Source: an uncultured Prevotella sp.
Lineage (GTDB): Bacteria > Bacteroidota > Bacteroidia > Bacteroidales > Bacteroidaceae
Length of the DNA stretch: 17,876 nucleotides
Direction: 5' to 3'
Assembly (NCBI GenBank): GCA_900553965.1
Contig: USFX01000028.1
Location: 1 to 17,876 of the forward strand
Below are positions 6,783 to 14,356 of this stretch, in pieces (the stretch's first letter is position 1; every line of letters starts with the position of its first letter). Both the position numbers and the translations under genes were made by a program. Below the pieces are notes generated by a model. The model searched no databases, was not told the origin of the DNA, and saw only the letters and a list, made by a program, of their open reading frames with translations.

Positions 6783-7733
6783 TCAATCCGATTGGCTGTT
6801 GGCCCGCTTGATGTCCACGAGTGATATGTTCTCGTTGCGGTAACGGGCGTTGGGATTCTTCTCACCGTTCGCCAGCAGCGGATCGTCGGCGTTCTCGGCA
6901 AAGCGGATGGCCTTCTGTGGACAATTCTGTATGCAGGCGAAACAGAATTCACAGTCGCCCTGAACCTTGATTCCCTGCGGAGTGAGACTGTAGTTGTTGC
7001 GGGGACACACATCCACACATACGGCGCAGTCAATGCAGGCGTCAGTCACGGTGAAGTATTTCTCGCTCCTGAGCATGAAACCCACTTCAGGGTCGATGCC
7101 CGTGCGGTCGAGAAATCCCTGATGATTGCGGCGTTCCTCCTCCGTAACCTCTTCGTGATGGTGACGGCGGGCGGCGAGATCAGCCGAAATGCGGGCAAGA
7201 TTCTCGGGGATATGCTTGTCAATCTTCATCTGCTCATTCATGTCAAAATTCGGCAGCCAGTTGTCCACCATGATAAGCGTACAGATATAGTCAAACGGCG
7301 TACCGGCACGACGGCTGATGTTGTTCCATATCTCCACCGCGTTGCATTTACGGTTACCGTACGTCAGGACGGCGAATTTATAGCCGGCCTTCAGTCTGGC
7401 CTTCTTGATGAATTTACGGACCATGTTCGGCGGCATGTGGCCGTAGATGGGATAGACAAGACCTATCTCGTCAGCCTCCAACTCAAACCGATTCTGCTTC
7501 ATCAGTTGCGGGATGCTCAACAGCTCGGTCTCGCCGCCAGCAGCAGCGGCCAGCTCACGCGCCACATGCAGACAGTTGCCTGTAGCGGTGAAATAGAGAA
7601 TGATGCGCTTCACGGGCTTATCCCCGCACGAAGCCAATGAAAACAGTCCTGAAGACGCCATGGCGGCGCCTACGACAGCCATTCCCATACGGCGGATAGC
7701 GTCACGGCGTGTCATGTTTTTATCGTTGTCCAT
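6783..7733 (-). CDS. Flavodoxin plus 2x[4Fe-4S] ferredoxin protein (EFR1-like) with Tat/lipoprotein signal
   Basis: I choose the ATG at 7733 (316 residues) because the longer frame from 7781 would begin upstream of the -7 box at 7759-7766. Residues 8-36 resemble a twin-arginine signal followed by a lipobox (TRRDAIRRMG, hydrophobic stretch, LASC with Cys36). A flavodoxin-like domain follows (IILYFTATGNCLHVAREL, 45-62; LVYPIYGHMPPNMVRKF, 92-108). Two ferredoxin clusters lie at Cys233/236/239/243 and Cys261/264/267/271, each CxxCxxCxxxCP. The domain order is that of EFR1-family ferredoxins, normally cytoplasmic electron carriers. Export with cofactors would make this a periplasmic electron-transfer lipoprotein. 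It is upstream of a TonB receptor, so reduction of an imported iron complex or corrinoid is an attractive inference. The redox partner is unknown. Confidence 0.85.
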   Translation of the reverse strand: MDNDKNMTRRDAIRRMGMAVVGAAMASSGLFSLASCGDKPVKRIILYFTATGNCLHVARELAAAAGGETELLSIPQLMKQNRFELEADEIGLVYPIYGHMPPNMVRKFIKKARLKAGYKFAVLTYGNRKCNAVEIWNNISRRAGTPFDYICTLIMVDNWLPNFDMNEQMKIDKHIPENLARISADLAARRHHHEEVTEEERRNHQGFLDRTGIDPEVGFMLRSEKYFTVTDACIDCAVCVDVCPRNNYSLTPQGIKVQGDCEFCFACIQNCPQKAIRFAENADDPLLANGEKNPNARYRNENISLVDIKRANSQSD

Positions 7734-7758
7734 ATAGCGAAAATTTGTTTTTATGCTG

Positions 7759-7766
7759 CAAAGATA
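7759..7766 (-). promoter_or_regulatory. -7 box of the ferredoxin-TonB receptor operon, -33 box missing
   Basis: TATCTTTG on the minus strand (7766-7759) fits TAnnTTTG. At the usual 19-21 bp upstream there is no TTG, which suggests an activator-dependent promoter. Transcription would begin near 7752-7755, leaving a leader of about 20 nt before the ATG at 7733. Confidence 0.55.
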
Positions 7767-7784
7767 TGCAATTTGCGTCAAAAA

Positions 7785-7823
7785 GATTGTATATAAATTA
7801 CGGATTGTATAGCATAAATTACC
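7785..7823. repeat. Tandem direct repeat, candidate binding site for the adjacent regulator
   Basis: Two head-to-tail copies occupy 7785-7802 (GATTGTATATAAATTACG) and 7803-7823 (GATTGTATAGC then ATAAATTACC). The ATAAATTAC cores are 21 bp apart, two helical turns. The array starts 18 bp upstream of the ferredoxin -7 box and overlaps where the missing -33 box should be. AraC-family dimers commonly bind direct repeats in this position. Which protein binds is inference. Confidence 0.55.
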
Positions 7824-7867
7824 TGTATCGGCTACCTGTCAGCCCGTTCTCCATGATATAAATGAGC

Positions 7868-7905
7868 CGTCTGGCAGAAAAAGCAGGTTTTATAGCAGCC
7901 AGACG
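7868..7905. repeat. 8-bp inverted repeat in the divergent gap
   Basis: CGTCTGGC (7868-7875) and GCCAGACG (7898-7905) are perfect inverted copies separated by 22 bp. They lie upstream of the hybrid regulator's -7 box and between the two divergent promoters. They could be an operator or a short hairpin; nothing else supports either. Confidence 0.35.
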
Positions 7906-7949
7906 CAATATGTTTTATAAAAAACGCTGTCCGTTTCAGATATTTTCGT

Positions 7950-7957
7950 TACCTTTG
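7950..7957 (+). promoter_or_regulatory. -7 box of the hybrid two-component regulator gene
   Basis: TACCTTTG at 7950-7957 is an exact -7 match. The -33 position has CTG instead of TTG, so the promoter is probably weak. The leader to the ATG at 8035 would be about 70 nt. Confidence 0.55.
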
Positions 7958-7971
7958 CACTGTTTCAGGAA

Positions 7972-8000
7972 GATACGGAGGAACCGTCTTCTCCGAGATC
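7972..8000 (+). other. Predicted 5' leader hairpin of the regulator mRNA
   Basis: GAT-CGGAG (7972-7980) can pair with CTCCG-ATC (7991-8000) around a 10-nt loop. It lies inside the presumed untranslated leader, 34 bp before the ATG. No riboswitch family is recognised; a stability or translational element is possible. Confidence 0.25.
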
Positions 8001-8034
8001 TGGATTATAACTGCACAATGATTTTTACTAACTT

Positions 8035-11000
8035 ATGAATAGAATAAAGACTTCACTATTGATTATCGTGCTCTGCATTATGGCATCAGCAACAAGCATG
8101 GCGGACAATATGCGGCTTTACACAAGCAACAAAATGTCCAACAATCTCGTGGCGTGCATGACGCAGGACAGGCATGGTTATATATGGATAGGAACATGGT
8201 ATGGATTGAACAAGTTCGACGGATACAGATTTACGATTTATACACACCGTAACGATGACAAACGTACGCTGCCAAGCAACACGGTTCCGTCCATCTATAC
8301 AGACCGCCGTGGAGTGGTATGGGTAGGTACGAGCAACGGTCTGGCACGATATAACGAACGGGAAGATTGTTTTCAGCGCATCCGGCTGACAGAATTTGAC
8401 GGGCAGCCACGGGTACAGCGCTTTGCTGAAGATGCCGAAGGAAATCTGTTTGTGTCCACTTCCGGATTCGGACTGTTTGAGATAAAAGCCGGAAAGGACA
8501 CGGCACAGATTGTCGACATATTTTCGCCAGACGTCAACGGCGGTTATTACCAGAATATTTTTATAGACAGCAGACAATACTTATGGGTGTTGGATAACAA
8601 TAACATCATCACTTGTTTCGACATCCGTCGGCCGAGAAGCCACCCCCTGCTACGCCACAAATCCGAAATGGGTATTGTCGAACAGTTCATTGAAGACGGG
8701 AAAGGTAATATTTATATTGTTTTTCAAAAAGGAATAATGTGCTATGACGGCCACCGTTTCCGCCATATTGATACAGGTGGCGACTACGTCTTCCGCTGTG
8801 CCACACGTCAAGGCGACGACATGCTGTTCGGTACGGTCGGTCGCGGAGTTCTCCGGATGATGCCTGACGGCAGGTTTGTCCGTCTCGTCGATGATGCGCA
8901 AAGCATGATTGCCAATGCAAAAGTCGGTGTCATCATGGAAGATGCCATGCATAACTTATGGATTGGATGCACCGAGAAAGGGCTTGTTTTCATGCCGTAC
9001 AAGAAGCCATTGTTCAACGAACGGACATTCGCTGCTTCAGGCGTTAAGAGCCGCGGCGTTCTTTCGTCCGTAACAAAGGGACAGAACGGAATGTTTTATG
9101 GGACCGTCCATAATGAAGGACTTTACCGTTCATACGGCAATGATGTTACACCAATAGTAAAACTACCGGAAATTAATCATGTCTATTGTGACACTCACGG
9201 CAACTTCTGGATAGGAACAGACAATGAGATTTTTTCATACGACGAGAAGTCCGGCATAATCAGCAAAAGATATAAGCTCGAAGGAACGTCAGTGAACAGC
9301 ATGACAGACGACGGTCGTGGCAACCTTTATGTCTCCGTATTCACAAAAGGACTGTGCCGGATAAACATAGAAACAGGTGAGAAGCGCTATTTCAACATGT
9401 CCCAGCGCGGCGATAGCGTGCGTGGCTCACTCTGCAACGACTGGATTATGTCAATGATGCGCGACAGTCACGGACTGATTTGGATAGGTACGACATCTGG
9501 CGTATCGTGTTATGATCCTGTTAAAGAAACGTTCAGACCATACGGCTGGCCATTGTTGCTCGACAGCAAGATGTGCATGTCGCTTGCTGAAGACGCCGAC
9601 GGCAACATAGCCATCGGTACGGCATTGGGACTTTACCGTTACAACCGCAAGACCAGAAAGACGGAACTTTATCCAGGCTCGGAAGAAATGCGCAACATAC
9701 AGGTGAGCTATATCGTAAAGACAGCCAACGGTGACCTGTGGTGTTCAACGACAATGGGTATATGGTACCGTAACAGGGAGAACGGAAAATTCCTTTCATA
9801 CATCAATGGCAACGGACTCAGCGGTCATGAATATATCCACGGCGTGGGAATGGTGACAGACAAGGGACGTATTCTTTTTGGAACACCCGACGGTGTGGTC
9901 GTTTTTGATCCGAGCCAGCTGAGGTCTGCCAACTATGATATACGGCGCCCCGTGCTCACCAATCTGCTGCTTAATGGGAAACTGGTAACCATGACCACCC
10001 TATCCGGAGGAAAGGAAGTCACGGAACGGCCTATACCCGAGACCGACGCCATAGAAATTTCCTATTCGGACAACAGTTTCACAATGGAATTTTCTTCGTT
10101 CGACTATGCCGATATAGAAAATATGGTACTTGAATACAGGCTGAACGGAGGCCGGTGGGTGGCAAATGCCGAAGGAAACAATCAGTTGAACTTCATCCAC
10201 ATGCGCCCCGGTACATATCGCCTCGAAGTGCGCGCTTCTAATCACGGCAACGTGTCTGAGATAAGCACCTACCGACTGACAATCCGTGCTCCGTGGTATG
10301 CCACGAACATTGCCTACACATTATATATTCTTATCTTCGCGGCAGTTGTGACACTTATCGTATATACCCATTACCGGCGCAAGCGCATTGCCCTTGACGA
10401 GGAAAAGATGCAATTCCTCATCAACGCCACACACGACATCCGTACTCCGCTTACGCTCATCCTCAATCCGCTCCATCAGCTGATGAACGAAGTTTCGAGT
10501 GACGATTCCCAAAGCCGCAAGCTGCAGACCATCGACCACAACGCGCGCCGCATCCTGAAGCTCGTAAACCAGATTCTCGACATACGCAAGATGGACAAAC
10601 GGCAGATGCACCTCCACTGCCGCGAGACCGACCTCGTCATGTTCATAGAGAACAACGTGAAAGCCTTTGAGTACAACGCCGTGGACCGCAACATACGTTT
10701 CACGTTCAGTCACGACGGTGTCGGTGAAAACCTGGCGGCATGGATTGACCGCACCCAGTTTGACAAGGTCATAGGCAACCTGCTCAGCAATGCGTTCAAA
10801 TATACATACGACGACGGCGAGATAGCCGTGCGGCTCACGTCCTCAGACGACCGCGCCATAATCGAAGTGGCCGATACCGGCACAGGACTCAAGCCTGGCG
10901 AGGCCGAACGCATCTTCAAACGGTTCTATCAGTCAGACGGGGACGCCGTGGCAGGAAATGAGGGAACGGGTATCGGGCTCAATCTCTGCAAGATGATTGT

Positions 11001-11940
11001 CGACATGCACCATGGAGAAATACATGCTGAAAACCGTACTGACACACGAGGCAGTATCTTCACGGTATCCATTCCGCTCGGCAACGCCCATCTGCGTCCT
11101 GAAGAGATTGAGGCAACACCGGCAAAGAACGAAACAAAGCAAAAAGCACCGGCAGGAACCTATCGTGTCCTCGTGGTTGACGACGATGCCGAGATTGCTG
11201 ACTATATATGCACAGAACTCGGACGCTACTACCGCTTCAATACTTGTCGTAATGGAAAACAAGCCATCGGTGAACTTCTATCCGGAGACTACGACGTCGT
11301 GGTCAGCGACGTGATGATGCCAGAAATGGACGGTTTCACGCTTTTGAGAATGATAAAGACAAACAGCAACATCAGCCATATTCCGGTGATACTGATGACA
11401 ACGGAAGCCGCTGTTGCCAACCGCCTTGAAGGACTGGAACGCGGTGCTGACGCTTTCCTGCCGAAACCGTTCATTCTCGAAGAACTGCATGCCATGATTG
11501 ACGGTCTCATCGCTAACCGCCTGCGTCTGAAAGGCAAATTCAGCGGTTTCGTGGAACAACAAAGCGAAAGGGTGGACCAGACCGACGTTCCCGACTACGA
11601 CAAACAGTTGATGGACAAAGTGATAAAGAGCATCAACAAAAACATCGGCGATTCTGAATTCGGTATCGAGATGCTATGTGCCGAAATCGGAATCAGCCGA
11701 ACGCAGCTGCACCGTAAAATGAAAGAAATGACAGGCATCAGCACAAGCGAGTTTATCCGCAACATACGCCTTGAACAGGCCGCACGTCTGCTTAAGGAAC
11801 GCCGTGTCAGCGTGTCACAAGTAGCCTACAGTCTCGGTTTCACAAACAAAGGTCACTTCTCTAAAGTCTTTAAAGCTCACTTCGGAATAACGCCATCAGA
11901 GTATGGAAAAGTGGAAGGTGGAACAAATTTTGGGGAGTGA
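8035..11940 (+). CDS. Hybrid two-component system regulator (sensor, kinase, receiver, AraC)
   Basis: The 1301-residue protein is a complete HTCS regulator. In order it has a signal peptide (1-23), a periplasmic two-propeller sensor with repeating Reg_prop blades (e.g. DRHGYIWIGTWYGLNKFDG near 43-61; DSHGLIWIGTTSGVSCYD; DGNIAIGTALGLYRY), a Y_Y_Y domain (about 690-750), one membrane helix (about 755-777), HisKA with His800 in THDIRTPL, HATPase_c with N919, D947 (DTGTGL) and GTGIGL (977-982), a receiver with Asp1049-1051, phospho-acceptor Asp1092 and Lys1144, and a C-terminal AraC helix-turn-helix (about 1205-1295). All catalytic residues are present, so it should be functional. Such proteins usually sense glycans and control polysaccharide-utilisation loci, but none is adjacent; the divergent ferredoxin-TonB receptor pair is the obvious target by position. 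Confidence 0.95.
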   Translation: MNRIKTSLLIIVLCIMASATSMADNMRLYTSNKMSNNLVACMTQDRHGYIWIGTWYGLNKFDGYRFTIYTHRNDDKRTLPSNTVPSIYTDRRGVVWVGTSNGLARYNEREDCFQRIRLTEFDGQPRVQRFAEDAEGNLFVSTSGFGLFEIKAGKDTAQIVDIFSPDVNGGYYQNIFIDSRQYLWVLDNNNIITCFDIRRPRSHPLLRHKSEMGIVEQFIEDGKGNIYIVFQKGIMCYDGHRFRHIDTGGDYVFRCATRQGDDMLFGTVGRGVLRMMPDGRFVRLVDDAQSMIANAKVGVIMEDAMHNLWIGCTEKGLVFMPYKKPLFNERTFAASGVKSRGVLSSVTKGQNGMFYGTVHNEGLYRSYGNDVTPIVKLPEINHVYCDTHGNFWIGTDNEIFSYDEKSGIISKRYKLEGTSVNSMTDDGRGNLYVSVFTKGLCRINIETGEKRYFNMSQRGDSVRGSLCNDWIMSMMRDSHGLIWIGTTSGVSCYDPVKETFRPYGWPLLLDSKMCMSLAEDADGNIAIGTALGLYRYNRKTRKTELYPGSEEMRNIQVSYIVKTANGDLWCSTTMGIWYRNRENGKFLSYINGNGLSGHEYIHGVGMVTDKGRILFGTPDGVVVFDPSQLRSANYDIRRPVLTNLLLNGKLVTMTTLSGGKEVTERPIPETDAIEISYSDNSFTMEFSSFDYADIENMVLEYRLNGGRWVANAEGNNQLNFIHMRPGTYRLEVRASNHGNVSEISTYRLTIRAPWYATNIAYTLYILIFAAVVTLIVYTHYRRKRIALDEEKMQFLINATHDIRTPLTLILNPLHQLMNEVSSDDSQSRKLQTIDHNARRILKLVNQILDIRKMDKRQMHLHCRETDLVMFIENNVKAFEYNAVDRNIRFTFSHDGVGENLAAWIDRTQFDKVIGNLLSNAFKYTYDDGEIAVRLTSSDDRAIIEVADTGTGLKPGEAERIFKRFYQSDGDAVAGNEGTGIGLNLCKMIVDMHHGEIHAENRTDTRGSIFTVSIPLGNAHLRPEEIEATPAKNETKQKAPAGTYRVLVVDDDAEIADYICTELGRYYRFNTCRNGKQAIGELLSGDYDVVVSDVMMPEMDGFTLLRMIKTNSNISHIPVILMTTEAAVANRLEGLERGADAFLPKPFILEELHAMIDGLIANRLRLKGKFSGFVEQQSERVDQTDVPDYDKQLMDKVIKSINKNIGDSEFGIEMLCAEIGISRTQLHRKMKEMTGISTSEFIRNIRLEQAARLLKERRVSVSQVAYSLGFTNKGHFSKVFKAHFGITPSEYGKVEGGTNFGE

Positions 11941-12003
11941 GGCTGGATTTTTCGAGGATGAAGGAGTGTGGAGATAGGAGAGAGAATAGTCTTGCTGCAG
12001 ATA

Positions 12004-12017
12004 CCCCCCCAAAAAAA
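12004..12017. repeat. C7-A7 homopolymer tract
   Basis: Seven C followed by seven A occur 63 bp after the regulator stop. The tract is in non-coding DNA and interrupts no recognisable gene. The remaining sequence of the 270-bp convergent gap (11941-12125) shows nothing else I can identify. Confidence 0.6.
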
Positions 12018-12125
12018 CGAGGCATAACCGTCCTTATTCACTACGAGACTACATCTGATTCGTAACATCGACCAGTTATGACGTTATATGCCCGTCATCA
12101 TTGTTCCAGTTTCCACACAGAAGAA

Positions 12126-12187
12126 TATCCTGAATTTTGCGTGACTACCCTATACGAAGTGGGGCAATTGTAGCAAAATTCAGGGTA
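12126..12187 (-). terminator. 15-bp stem downstream of the acetyltransferase, candidate terminator
   Basis: TATCCTGAATTTTGC (12126-12140) pairs with GCAAAATTCAGGGTA (12173-12187) along all 15 positions with one G-T pair, around a 32-nt loop that has weak inner pairing (CCC/GGG). It starts 23 bp after the acetyltransferase stop, where two operons converge. The T-run on the exit side is weak (TTCTTC), so it may stop transcription poorly or act from either side. Confidence 0.5.
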
Positions 12188-12210
12188 TTTACATATAATA
12201 GTTGTCTCTT

Positions 12211-12735
12211 CTATAATATGATTTGCATTATGGCGGCGTCGTGAAACTGTTTTCCGTCATAAAGCCAGTCGGCTACTCTTGCCGTGACGGTATATCCGGC
12301 TTTAGCAAATAGATTGAGCGAAGCCGCGTTCTCCATGTCAACCCATGCGTAGAGCTGGTGGAGATGGAGGATGTTGAGAGAATAGTCCGCGATATGCCTG
12401 ATGGCACTTGTGCCATATCCCTGCCCTCGATAGCGGTTCTCGATGACGATGCCGACCTCGGCACGCAGATGCTGCGGGTCGAAATTGATAATGTCCACAA
12501 TTCCCACGACTTCTCCCGCCTCGTTCTCAATCATGAGCCGCACCTGACGGTCGGTGTAGATGTCGCCTGTAGAGTTTGCCACATAGTCATGAAGGACATA
12601 CCGCGAATACGGAACGTTTGTCGTCCCGATGTTCCACAGGCGAACGTCATTCTCAATCCTGTAAAGCAGTTCGAGGTCTTCCGGCTCAATGGCGCGCAGA
12701 CTCACCGTAGGCATATCGTCTGTCTTTCTTGTCAC
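12211..12735 (-). CDS. GNAT-family N-acetyltransferase (SpeG/RimL-like)
   Basis: The 174-residue protein shows the GNAT fold: LRAIEPEDLELLYRIEND (13-30), central strands with VGIVDIINFD (77-86) and RAEVGIVIENRYRGQGYG (91-108). The RxxGxG acetyl-CoA loop is RGQGYG (103-108), followed by the AASLNLFAKAGY helix (137-148). This resembles spermidine and ribosomal-protein acetyltransferases, but substrate cannot be assigned. The long start is a GTG at 12735 that overlaps the upstream glycosyltransferase stop as GTGA, favouring translational coupling. An alternative ATG at 12714 (MPTVSLRA) gives 167 residues and fits the usual family N-terminus. It is the last gene of the operon. Confidence 0.85.
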   Translation of the reverse strand: MTRKTDDMPTVSLRAIEPEDLELLYRIENDVRLWNIGTTNVPYSRYVLHDYVANSTGDIYTDRQVRLMIENEAGEVVGIVDIINFDPQHLRAEVGIVIENRYRGQGYGTSAIRHIADYSLNILHLHQLYAWVDMENAASLNLFAKAGYTVTARVADWLYDGKQFHDAAIMQIIL

Positions 12736-13925
12736 TTTATTATATCGTCGGGGGTTATTATTATCTTTGTCTTTCCGCTGTATGTTCCGAGAACAACCTT
12801 CGGATGCGGCGTTTCTCCCATCATTTCCAGCATCTCGCCGTATCCGAACATGTCCGTATCATAGACCACATACGTAAGCACAGAGCCGGAAGCTGCCTTT
12901 CCTATTGCCCTCCGCGCAGGTTCCAAGTCTCCGTTATCCACGTTATGACACTCCGCCGACAGCCCGACACGGCGCGAGATGCTCATGCAGTGGGCCGTCA
13001 TGCTGCTACCGCCTATATATATATAATGTGTGGCGACGTCGCTCTTGTCGATGAAGCCGAGCGACTTGCGGATGTTGTGGGGTATCATGCGCAGCAAGGC
13101 CATCATCGCCTTGACATATATCGCCGCCTTAATCGGCAGCGTTATCCATAGTCCGAGATGACCGTAGTGCTTCCGGAAGAAGATGAGCATGGCCTGATAG
13201 AACACATGGACATAGCGGAAGGACGTCTTATGGGTGCTCTCGCCCTTATAGTGGAGTATAGGATAAGGCAAATACCAGTTCTCATAACCGCCTTTCAAGA
13301 GCCGGTATGAGAGGTCTATATCTTCTCCGTACATGAAAAAATCCTCGTCGAGACTGCCCACTTTTTCTATTGCCGCACGCCGCAGGAGACAGAACGCACC
13401 GCTGATAACCTCGATGCGTTCCGGCGCGCCCCATCCGAGATAGCTCATGTAATAGCGTCCGAAGCGACGGCTTTTCGGGAACCGAGCACAGAGGCCGCAC
13501 ATCTTGTAGAACGAGGTCAGCGGTGTCGGAAGACCACGGCGCGACTCCATTGCGAGAGTTCCGTTCGGGTTGAACATCTTCACCCCAACCCCGCCGGCCT
13601 TCGGATGACTGTCCATGAAGGCGACGGCTGAGCAGATAGTCTCCTCGGCCACGAAAGTATCGGGATTGAGAAGAAGGACATATTCGCCCGCTGACTGGCT
13701 GATAGCGATGTTGTTGGCACGGGCGAAGCCGAGATTATGGTTGCAGTCGATTATATTGATATGACTGAAACGCTGGCGCAGATATGCGACCGAGCCGTCG
13801 CGCGAATGGTTGTCAACGACAAAAACCTCGCTCTCGATTCCATCAAGAGCCTTGGCCAAACTGTTGAGACACTGTTCAACATAGTATTTGACGTTATAGC
13901 TGACTATGACTACCGTGAGTTTCAT
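12732..13925 (-). CDS. Family 2 glycosyltransferase with extra C-terminal domain
   Basis: The 397-residue product starts with a GT-A domain (MKLTVVIVSYNVKYYVEQC; FVVDNHSRDGS; NLGFARANN; LLLNPDT with the DxD-like NPDT at 87-90). The acceptor-site motif is FFMYGEDIDLSYRL (196-209). It matches WbbL-type rhamnosyl or related cell-surface transferases, and a hydrophobic segment near 255-275 may hold it to the membrane. Residues 300-397 form an additional alpha/beta region (YIYIGGSSMTAHCM; TYVVYDTDMFGYGEML; GTYSGKTKIIITP) not needed for GT2 activity. It overlaps the upstream membrane-protein gene by 4 bp (ATGA) and the downstream acetyltransferase by 4 bp. No other polysaccharide genes are nearby, so its glycan is unknown. 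Confidence 0.9.
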   Translation of the reverse strand: MKLTVVIVSYNVKYYVEQCLNSLAKALDGIESEVFVVDNHSRDGSVAYLRQRFSHINIIDCNHNLGFARANNIAISQSAGEYVLLLNPDTFVAEETICSAVAFMDSHPKAGGVGVKMFNPNGTLAMESRRGLPTPLTSFYKMCGLCARFPKSRRFGRYYMSYLGWGAPERIEVISGAFCLLRRAAIEKVGSLDEDFFMYGEDIDLSYRLLKGGYENWYLPYPILHYKGESTHKTSFRYVHVFYQAMLIFFRKHYGHLGLWITLPIKAAIYVKAMMALLRMIPHNIRKSLGFIDKSDVATHYIYIGGSSMTAHCMSISRRVGLSAECHNVDNGDLEPARRAIGKAASGSVLTYVVYDTDMFGYGEMLEMMGETPHPKVVLGTYSGKTKIIITPDDIIK

Positions 13926-14356
13926 TCGCCGTCGGTTAGGTTTTCTACCTCAGAAGCACAACGGTCTTCCGACGGATAGACAAAAATCAGACATATCAGC
14001 AGTATTATCGCAAGATAACTGAAGGCCGGTTTCATGAACATATAATATAGAAAGGTGTCCACGACGAACGGTGCTCCGAGCATGCCGAGCCTCACCGTGC
14101 CCCATTTCAGCAGCGCCGCCTCTTTCCGCGCCGTGAGTTCCGTTCCGACATTCGCCGTCTTGAACAGACGCAACGCCGAGGGAATGGCGGCGAGAGTGAC
14201 GAGCACCATGAGCGACAATGCTATATATTCAGCATCGGCCGCGCCCGCCATCCAGCCCGGCATCACCGTTTCGCTCTCAAACAGCAGGGCTATGGCAAGC
14301 CCAGCAACTGGTATGGCCCAGAATATGGAGGCCAGACGTTTACGTGTATTCTTCAT
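13922..14356 (-). CDS. Small four-helix membrane protein of unknown function
   Basis: The 144-residue protein has four probable membrane helices (about 11-26, 44-64, 89-108, 111-127), a basic N-terminus (MKNTRKR) and an acidic tail. I recognise no family or catalytic motif. It begins within the recR stop (TGATG, 1-bp overlap) and ends over the glycosyltransferase start (4-bp overlap), so the three are translated from one message. A role with the glycosyltransferase at the membrane is possible but rests on context only. Confidence 0.75.
   Translation of the reverse strand: MKNTRKRLASIFWAIPVAGLAIALLFESETVMPGWMAGAADAEYIALSLMVLVTLAAIPSALRLFKTANVGTELTARKEAALLKWGTVRLGMLGAPFVVDTFLYYMFMKPAFSYLAIILLICLIFVYPSEDRCASEVENLTDGE

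Noticed and set aside
11857..11873. CTAAAGTCTTTAAAG at the end of the regulator gene resembles the 9-bp array unit
   Set aside because: It encodes the conserved AraC stretch FSKVFKAHF and is not repeated there.
12151..12160. TATACGAAGT, identical to 10 bp of a loxP arm
   Set aside because: No second arm at the required 8-bp spacing; it is inside the loop of the 15-bp stem and is a chance match.
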